From Humulus lupulus (Eukaryota > Streptophyta > Magnoliopsida > Rosales > Cannabaceae), in the NCBI RefSeq assembly GCF_963169125.1, contig NC_084802.1, positions 27,657,107 to 27,721,106 of the forward strand: a DNA stretch of 64,000 bases, read 5' to 3'. Below, one piece after another: positions 54,012 to 61,449 of this stretch. The translations under genes and the position numbers were made by a program. Positions within the stretch are counted from its first letter, which is position 1. Every line of letters starts with the position of its first letter. A model generated the notes under the pieces. That model ran no database searches. It was not told where the DNA came from and was given only the letters and a program-made list of their open reading frames with translations.

Positions 54012-56289
54012 TGTAACACCCTAGTTACCCCAGGACAGTTACTGTGAACGTTGAACCGTGAATTTAACCCGCTACCCGAGTTCTTTGGTTAAAAATGTGC
54101 TTCTAGGTGTTATTAATACGCTAAGATGGAAAACCAATCAAAAGGAAAGGATATATTTTATTTAAAACATAAAACTGTTCATGGGCCTATAAAATTTTTT
54201 ACAAGTTATTTACAACTCAAAATGGTCATTACAGTTTAAATTTACAATCCGTCGACCTAAGCGGCAAAAATAGGGTAAACCCCCTACTTCCTCTGAGAAC
54301 TACTTGGCCGTGGTGGTCAAGCGGTCGCATATGTAAAAACACCACCCAAGCTCTCCACTCAAGGTTGGGTGAGCTTTTATTTCCCTTTACCTGCACCACA
54401 TAGCACCCATGAGCCAAAGCTCAGCAAGAAAACACAATATTGCATGAATATAATATCAACAATGATCATAATAATCATTCAGGACTTTCAATCCAAAATA
54501 GAGGAGTGACAATTGGAAAAGTCACTAAAGTGGGTTCTGTTCCCATTAGCCATCTGACGACAGGGTCACCTGGGGTTTACAAATAAGTGATCCTTTCACT
54601 AGCTTATCAAGATAGGTACTCGATGAACTAGTCACCAATATAACCTACTACATGACCATAGAGTCATAACCACGGGATTCCGCTCCCTAGCCACGTGACA
54701 GGCAGTCACCTAGGCCTTTGGCCCTGGCTCTGAGTAACTAGTCCTAGACTAGTCAAGCGCGTATAATTTTCATCGACCTTAGGGTTGGTCCAGCATTAAT
54801 GCTCCTAGAGTCATTCAATGCTGATATCGATTAGATCTAATCTTTTATCAGCCCTGCGCTCATGATGCTTATGTTGTTTCTGACTCTCATGTCAGTAATA
54901 CGCGACCAATGTCGACCCTGACTAGTCAGTTCCACACACAAATAAGCAAGATTTGCTAAGCATTTAATATGCAAGCAATGTCCACATTTAATAACCAACA
55001 TGCCTCAACACAATCATGCATGCCATATATACAGGGTGCAGTTTTCTTACCTCTGATTCGAGCGAGAATGAATAAAAGAACGAACCTTGAGAACGATCAA
55101 CCTTTAAGTCCTTTAGCGGTCACCTAGTCATAACCAAATATGCGACACCATCAATAAAATGAGTAACAAAGGTTCCCAAACCAAGATCTAGCCGCCGGGA
55201 CACCGAATCCCACTAATCCGGGCAGTAGGAACGATCCCGAGGCCTAAAACTGAATTCCCATGATCAAAACACCCATTTGGCCTCAAAAACCCTCATGAGT
55301 CACGGCGCCCAATACCTTGTGCCGCAGCCCCCAGCACACATAAGCTTCATCTCCTTCTTCTTCAAGCTTGGGCCCCGACGCCCAAGAACAGGGTCGCGGC
55401 CCCCACCCGAGAACCTACAATGACTCTGTTTTCTCCCATTTAAAACCTTCCAAAAACATACCTGAACATCTCCAAATCCAAAAATCAAAGTTCCCAAACA
55501 TCCCGATGATCCAAAATAATCAAATCCCGAGGCCCAAATGAATAAAAAACTCATCGATAGACAAAATCCAATTAAGAGCTTAGAAACTCTAAAAACTCAA
55601 AACTTAAAACTTAGATTGCCTTTGATTGGGTTGTTTCTCGTTAAATCCTTTGGTCAAGAAGCTTCTAATCTTTCCTATGATCGCTATGCCTCGATCCTCA
55701 CTTGATTCCGTCTCCTAGAACTGAAGATTTCTTCGAAATTTCCACGAACGTCACAAAGGTTAACGGGAGAGAGAAAAAGGTGTTTTAACGTACGACTCTT
55801 TCTGACAGACTACTTCAGGCTTAAGTAACCTCAAATAAAACCTAATGCTCGGGGTCCCAAAAACATCCCCGGGGGAAAAATAGTCAAAACTCCCAGAATT
55901 TCCTCCTGATCTTAATAACTCCCAATATATCATCAAATAAACATTCCCATTATCCAATATCCCAATAAATGACCCTGTTATGAAAAAACTACTAATTTGC
56001 AACATAGGACCGCCTCATGCTGAATAGCTCGAATATATCCCCATAATAATGGGATCTCATCCATAAATCACAATATGCACCAAAATACACAAATATGCCC
56101 TCAATGGGCCAAATTACCAAAATGCCAAAATAATCAAATGTGGACCCATATGCATGCATTTAACATCATATTATAATATAATTCACATAAACATGCATAT
56201 AATCATTTAATGGCATAATTAAACAATTACGGCCCTCCCGACCTACTAATCCAGCCATTGAACCGCATTAGGGATTTCGGGGCATTACA
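54012..56289 (-). repeat. Tekay 5' LTR
   Basis: 2,278 bp; on + it starts TGTAACACCC and ends GGGGCATTACA. It carries the GAGCCAAAGCTCAGCAAGAA motif at 54409-54433 and a GC-rich block near 55300-55420 (GGGTCGCGGCCCCC). It is homologous throughout to 46754-48996. Confidence 0.93.
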
Positions 56290-56754
56290 GGTGCTGACTT
56301 AGCTTTCTTTTCTCCACCCTGCTCGGCCCCTGAGGTATTCCTCTTCTTACTATTGCCCCCACTGCCACCCTGAGGGTTCGTGCCATTTTTATCCACCTTG
56401 ACTATGGTCGGATGGTTAATGCTTTTTTGTTCCTTCATGTACTTGTCAGCTCGGTCCAGGAACGCTTGCAAGGTGTTGATAGGGTTCTTGTGTATATTAT
56501 CCCACAAGGGACTACGATAAATTATTCTTGCCAAGATGGCAACGAACTTTCCTTTATCTCCTATCGTGGCCGCTCGTTTTGCTTCTCTCATGAATCTTTG
56601 AATGTAGTTTTTCAGGGATTCATCTTTCCCTTGATTGATGTCAGCTAACTAATTGGCATAAACTGGTTGAATCCGCCAGGCACTAAAGACCTTGCAAAAT
56701 TCCTTCCCGAACTGCTCCCAGGAAGTTATGGATCCATGTTTGAACTTCCAATAC
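56290..56754 (-). pseudogene. Tat C gag core (middle fragment)
   Basis: The minus strand from 56754 reads YWKFKHGSITSWEQFGKEFC, VYAN, a stop, then DESLKNYIQRFMREAKRAAT and INTLQAFLDRADKYMKEQ, followed by a Gly/Asn/Lys-rich tail ending KAKSAP at the Tekay insertion site. It closely resembles the gag core of the gag-only element (11488-11880). It is cut on both sides by insertions. Confidence 0.88.
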
Positions 56755-58973
56755 TGTAATGCCCTACTTCCTTAGAGTCGTTACTAAGTGAGTTTAAAAA
56801 CGTGCTTTTAACTCGCTAATCGAGATTTTAGGTCAAACAGTGTAATTAAGCTGTAAACAGAGGAAAAACATTGGAAATAATAATTTTTCATAGTAAATCA
56901 TAAAAGTTTTACACTTGGGATCCCAGAATACAGTTTAGAAATATTTACAACATAAAAACTGTACTAAGTCGGCTAAACGAAAAAATCTAAATTCATGACA
57001 AACATCTCCCAAAATTCTCTGGCTGTGGCAGCCAGGATGGCCAAACATGTACACGCCGCCTCACGCCTACTGTGCTCGTGGTTGGTTGATCTTCTCCTTA
57101 CCCTTACCTGCACCACAGAGCATCTGTGAGCTGAAACCCAACAAGAAAACCCATAAACAGATAACATATGCAACACATAAATCAAGAATATAAACAGGCC
57201 ACCAATGGCTAAACACATACGACCTATCCATCCCAGGCATTTACCAAGTCCTGGGTCCGCGGACCACGCCGTAAGGATATCCCAGGTATCCTTTTAGGGA
57301 CCCGCTCTGGCAGCTCGCGCTCCACGTGCTCAACGCTGCTCCCGACCCTTGGCCGTTCTCGGCCTTGCACTCAACGTGCCCAACGTCGTTCCCGGCCCCT
57401 CGCCGTTCTCGGTCTACAACCGTTCCCGGCTCTCGCCATTCACTCATAGAATAACACACATAATATATCAAGCAAGTACATAATTCCAGCATAAACAGAT
57501 AAAGGGCTACACCCTGCAGTTCTAACATATTGGGCTCGACCCTACATATTAGTTCCGTTCAAACACATTGGGCTCAGCCTTGCACACAAGCTCTATGGGA
57601 ACAAGGGTTTTCTTACCTGAGTTCCGAGCTTTCTGAGCACTGATGCCCCGAGCACAGTCCTCTAACGTGAGCCTCGCCGAAACCCTAGTCACAACACATA
57701 AACAACGTCCATCCATCAAATTTATAATCCAATAAATAACTTTGAGCAAGAGCCCTAACCTCCGGGTCCTTTAATTCTATTAATCCGGGTGATAAAATTC
57801 ATCCCGAGCCTTACCCCTTAAGTTCCCAAGCCTATATCCCCTTTAAAACTCAGATTGGCACTAAGGGTCGCGGCCCCACCCACAAGAGACGCAGTTAGCC
57901 TTGAAACAGAGGCTAGCACCTCACTGACCCCCACACGGGCCGTAGCACCCACAGGCGCTGCGGCGCGCATGAACCTCTCGGCCTCCCATGGTCGCGCGCG
58001 CACACGGGCTGCGACGCACCCCTCCTAGGGCCGCAGCGCTCTACACCAAACCCAGATTTTACACCATTTTTCTAAACCTTTCCCCAAGATAATTCATCCT
58101 AAAACTTGACTAGCATTCCCAGATATCCAGCACAGTTATTCCAGCTCAGAAACAACATCAAGACCCCATTAAAATATGCTCCAAAACTCAGCTAGAACAC
58201 CCAAAAATAAATCAAGCTTAGCCAACATGCAATCCCCCATAACCAGCAGAAGTTTAAGACTAAACCTTTGTAATTATAGCTTACCTTGCAGAGCTTAGTC
58301 CCTGAGTTTGATCCTCAATCCCCAAGCTTCAAGTTCCTAGAGTATCCCAGCTGAAATCCCCTTTAATTCCCAACCAATTCCTTTGAGTTCCCTTTGAGTT
58401 TTGCCTTAGAGAGTGAAAGAGAGAGGGAGGCAAGAGCTATCTTCAGTTCAAAGGAAATATGTGTCGGTTTCCTCAAGTTTCTAAACTATTCTCCCTTTTT
58501 GTTTTATTTGACTTAACTCTAAAGTGTTACCTCAAGGCTCGGGGTACCAAAACGTCCCCGAGGGCAAAATGGTAAATTTCCCAAATATTCTCGCCTAGAC
58601 ATTCTATCCTCAAATATATCTCCAAATATTTATTTTCATGTCCCGATAACCCCATAACTCATCTAATACCCAAATTACCCCTCGACTTGCCCCTAGTCCG
58701 AATCTCAACCCCGTTGTGACTCTCTGGCTAACCGCTCCCCAAGACTATCTCGGATCGTGATGCACATACATATCACATATATAAAGCATTTATCTCATTT
58801 ATCACACTTATGCCCCTAATATCCAGACGGGTCCCACATGCACATTTAACTCAATTAAACATGCATCATAATCATATATTCACATAAATCCACATATAAG
58901 CATATTAAATCACTTATTGCCCTCTAGGCACACTAATCAAGGACCTAAGCCTGATTAGCAAATTCGGGTCGTT
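56755..58973 (-). mobile_element. Tekay-like LTR inserted in Tat C gag, right end eroded
   Basis: It starts TGTAATGCCC at 56755 directly after AATAC. It ends near 58973 in GGGTCGTT without the expected final ACA and without a matching AATAC, so a small deletion has removed the right terminus and duplication. There is no coding region. The GAGCTGAAACCCAACAAGAA motif (57126-57150) and a GC-rich block (57860-58050) match the other Tekay-type LTRs in the same orientation. Tat C gag continues on both sides. Most likely a solo LTR. Confidence 0.85.
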
Positions 58974-60103
58974 CCTGAGCTAAGTCAGAGAGAGTGGTAG
59001 GGAATACACTACACCTATAATCATGCTCCACACCGAGTAATTCCATCTGATCCTCGAAATTCCCAATGTGTCGTACGTTTCAGGGTCTTGTATTTTGATG
59101 GTGGTTGGGCAGCTTCGATCTTGGCACTGAAAGGAATCCCACTTCTATGAGCCACCTCAATATATGAAGGTTTATTTGTTAGACCTTGAACAACCATAAC
59201 AAGTGCATCTATTTGAGCTTGTACTGCTGGTGGGACCGCTGCTCCAGGTGGGGAGGATGTCACTGGTACCCCCTCCTGAGCATTGGTCCTCTTGTTGATG
59301 ACCTCCCTCAAATCCTGAGGTTGTGCATCTTTCCCTAGCCTATCGAACATAGTACTTGTGTTATTCATCAGTTCTTTTCCCTTGCGAGACTGAGGGTGTA
59401 GGGATGGTAGGTCCGCCTTGCCCCTGTCGGTGCGACCCTGCCCCCGAGCCTCTCCTTCTATATGACTTTGAGCAGCCATTTCTATTCCTGTCATGCCTTT
59501 TAGATGTTTGACCATCATCTCTTGCATTGTTTCGTCAGTCCCCCTGGGAGGGGGCCTTCGGGTTGGTAATACTCCTACTCCGAGATAGAGTGTTATTCTT
59601 CTTAGTCATGGAGGAGGTAGTCTTGGACTGTGCCTCTTCATCCTGTCTCTGGGAAAGTGGTTCTGAGAGTGTCCTTGGGATCCTACTCCTCCCCTGAGAC
59701 TCTTTGTTACTGCTGTCTCACATTCCTGCTGCTTTGGCCTGAGCCTCCCTCACCACTTGAGCAGCAGCTTCAGTGTTAGCTCGGGCTAACTGAGTAGCCG
59801 CCTCCAAGGCCATAGTGGCCTCCTGGTGCTTCCGGTCAGCCTCCTGCTCCCTCTGGATCATCCTTTGGACCTGCTCATCGATCTCCCGTCGTTGTCGTTC
59901 CATAGTCGCCCTCTGGAGGGAAATTTCTGTAGCAAAGGCCTCAGAAATTGCGCCATCTCCTCCTGGGGAGCATCCTGTGGATCTTCTGCATCAGGTTGAT
60001 CTCCTACCTCCACCTGAGGTTTGTTAACGGGTTTCTATGGGATCCTGGGTGGGGGGATCCCTGGGAGCAGTCTTCTTTGTCTGATTGGGCAACGACTTGA
60101 GAA
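58974..60103 (-). pseudogene. Tat C gag N-terminal part
   Basis: Minus-strand pieces: 59903-59718 is a Gln/Glu/Ala-rich coiled coil (ATMALEAATQLARANTEAAA), the counterpart of the ALALEEATQLAQANAQAVA stretch in the gag-only element. 59527-59021 contains FDRLGKDAQPQDLREVINKR, PAVQAQIDALVMVVQGL and PFSAKIEAAQPPSKYK. Near 59050-58990 ELLGVEHDYRCSVFPTTLSD leads into the insertion at 58973. The 5' end near 60075 starts in a PNQTKKTAPRDPP segment with no initiating Met visible, because the sequence meets the LTR at 60104. Confidence 0.85.
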
Positions 60104-60430
60104 CGTTGACCACATTTTTGGCCAACGACTTGAGAACGTCAAAAATGACAGAACCTTCAAGAGAATTTAAACGACACAGACGGTTTAATAAAGAAAGTAA
60201 ATAACACACAATTTTTATAGTGGTCCAGCCCCAATATGTTGGTAATAGCCTAATCCACTTAGAGTTGTGATTATAGATCTGTACTCAAGATCAGATGAAC
60301 TGAGCCAACTGAGTTTCTTCAGTACAAATTACAAGAATACAAGAATTCTTTCAGATACAAGCACTTTCTCTCTCTAGAAAATTCAGACCCAAAATTTCCA
60401 AAAAGTCCATTTCTGATCCCATAAGCCACA

Positions 60431-60439
60431 TATTTATAA
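60431..60439 (-). promoter_or_regulatory. TATA box of the Tat D LTR in partial hairpin
   Basis: The minus strand reads TTATAAATA. It is flanked on + by CCCATAAGCC (60418-60427) and GCTTAGG (60440-60446), a partly complementary pair equivalent to the hairpin arms at 9799-9827. Confidence 0.65.
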
Positions 60440-60868
60440 GCTTAGGATCATACATCTGCTATCCCCTAGAATCGGGATATTTCATTATATTTATTATATT
60501 TAAATTACAAAGATATTAAAAATGTAACAGAACCCCCAATTTGTGTGAAGAATGAGAGATTCCCGCGTATGCCGAGACCGATTCTTATTGAAGCCATTTC
60601 TGGGAATCTTGACGTAGTATGGTCTACCTGGTTAATGAATATCACCTTCTGGTCGGCCATACCTCTACTAACCAGTCACGCACTTGGCTGGTAGGACACG
60701 CATTCCTCTGGTCTAACATGTCACTCTGGTCTAGCATGCCATGTCTCTCGTCGAACATGGCACTCTGGTCTAGTATGCCATATCTCTACTTGGACAGTCA
60801 TGCACTTGCTGGTAGGACATGGAAGTGCTGGTCGGACATGTGCATGCTCGATCGGCCAAGTCCACTAC

Positions 60869-61058
60869 TAGGCAGCAAAGTCATTCCTGGGCAGCAAAGC
60901 CACTCCTGGGCAGCAAAGTCATTCCTGGGCAGCAAAGTCATTACTGGGCATCAAAGTCACTACTGGACAGCAAAGTCATTGCTAGGCAGCAAAGTCATTA
61001 CTGGGCAGCAAAGTCACTACTGGGCAGCAAAGTCATTGCTGGGCAGCAAAGTCACTAC
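60869..61058. repeat. Ten-copy 19 bp minisatellite in the Tat D LTR
   Basis: Exactly ten units of 19 bp, consensus TGGGCAGCAAAGTCATTAC, in perfect register with only substitutions between units. It occupies the U3 slot where other LTRs of the superfamily carry unrelated arrays. Confidence 0.95.
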
Positions 61059-61196
61059 TGGTCGGTCATGACACCTCTTAAGCAGTCACAACTCTTCATT
61101 GATGTACTGGGCTACTACTAAGCCAGGTCACCAAACCATTCCTTGCCACTTGTCATTTCTATTGCCACATATCATTTTCAAATTTTGGGGATAACA

Positions 61197-61208
61197 TTTG
61201 CCCCCCAA
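61197..61208 (-). promoter_or_regulatory. Tat D polypurine tract
   Basis: The minus strand reads CTTGGGGGGCAAA directly before the LTR start. It shows that the internal region lies to the right. Confidence 0.87.
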
Positions 61209-61414
61209 GTTTATTATACGATACTTCACATAATAAACTTTTTTCTCCACAGTTGACGGCATTATAAAAAAAAATAACTATTCATCTTCCCGCCATGCAG
61301 CAGACCACAACTCACAGACTGATCACTGCAAATAACTGCCCATGATGGTGGGGAGAAAAAATAGCCTAGGAATTCCAAGGGTCCAAAAATAAGTGGTAAC
61401 TCCCACTTTTTTCC

Positions 61415-61423
61415 TTTAAATAA
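61415..61423 (+). promoter_or_regulatory. TATA-like box of the Tat D antisense gene
   Basis: TTTAAATAA precedes a CT-rich leader (TCTCTCACATTCCCACTTAT). A strong donor (TTGG|GTAAGT) lies about 190 bp downstream. The position parallels 34773-34780 in Tat C. Confidence 0.5.
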
Positions 61424-61449
61424 TCCTTACTCTCTCACATTCCCACTTA

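Larger units (their letters stand above)
46754..56289 (-). mobile_element. Complete Tekay/Del chromovirus-type Ty3/gypsy element
   Basis: 9.5 kb, flanked by GGTGC. LTRs 46754-48996 and 54012-56289. On the minus strand: initiator-Met primer site, gag with CCHC, protease, RT, RNase H, integrase and a C-terminal chromodomain, then a polypurine tract. Domain order and the chromodomain place it in the chromoviruses, Tekay/Del branch. In about 280 bp at the starts of the two LTRs I counted about 15 differences, and one LTR lacks ~23 bp of a GC-rich block. Stops and frameshifts in every gene make it defective. Confidence 0.93.
33260..60103 (-). mobile_element. Tat C: large Tat-lineage Ty3/gypsy element broken up by three nested insertions
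   Basis: On the minus strand: gag N-terminus (60103-58974), gag core (56754-56290), gag zinc region (46753-46301), protease, RT, RNase H and integrase (46300-42310). A tandem-repeat spacer, an antisense gene on the + strand (34800-38233), a polypurine tract (34286-34273) and the 3' LTR (34272-33260) follow. Removing the solo LTR (39625-42030), the Tekay element (46754-56289) and the LTR at 56755-58973 leaves about 11.7 kb internal. No matching 5' LTR is present: at 60104 gag abuts an LTR of a different subfamily. ACATG (33255-33259) is the left target flank. Confidence 0.88.
60104..61196 (-). repeat. Tat D 3' LTR
   Basis: The minus strand starts TGTTATCCCC at 61196 and ends GGTCAACG at 60104, where ACA would be expected. 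CAACGACTTGAGAACGT occurs at both 60090-60106 and 60124-60140, a 34 bp spaced direct repeat across the LTR edge. It contains minisatellites at 60690-60790 and 60869-61058. Confidence 0.85.

Noticed and set aside
57241..58003. Minus-strand frames of 61-95 codons in the 56755 LTR
   Set aside because: They lie within a non-coding LTR and share no homology with proteins I know; GC-rich LTR blocks keep them open.
60869..61058. CRISPR-like array of short repeats
   Set aside because: Units are directly adjacent 19 bp tandem copies without spacers, in plant DNA inside an LTR; this is a minisatellite.
33260..61196. Treating 33260-34272 and 60104-61196 as the LTR pair of one element
   Set aside because: The two LTRs are too diverged and carry different arrays, and the right one has a polypurine tract on its outer side, so it is itself a 3' LTR.
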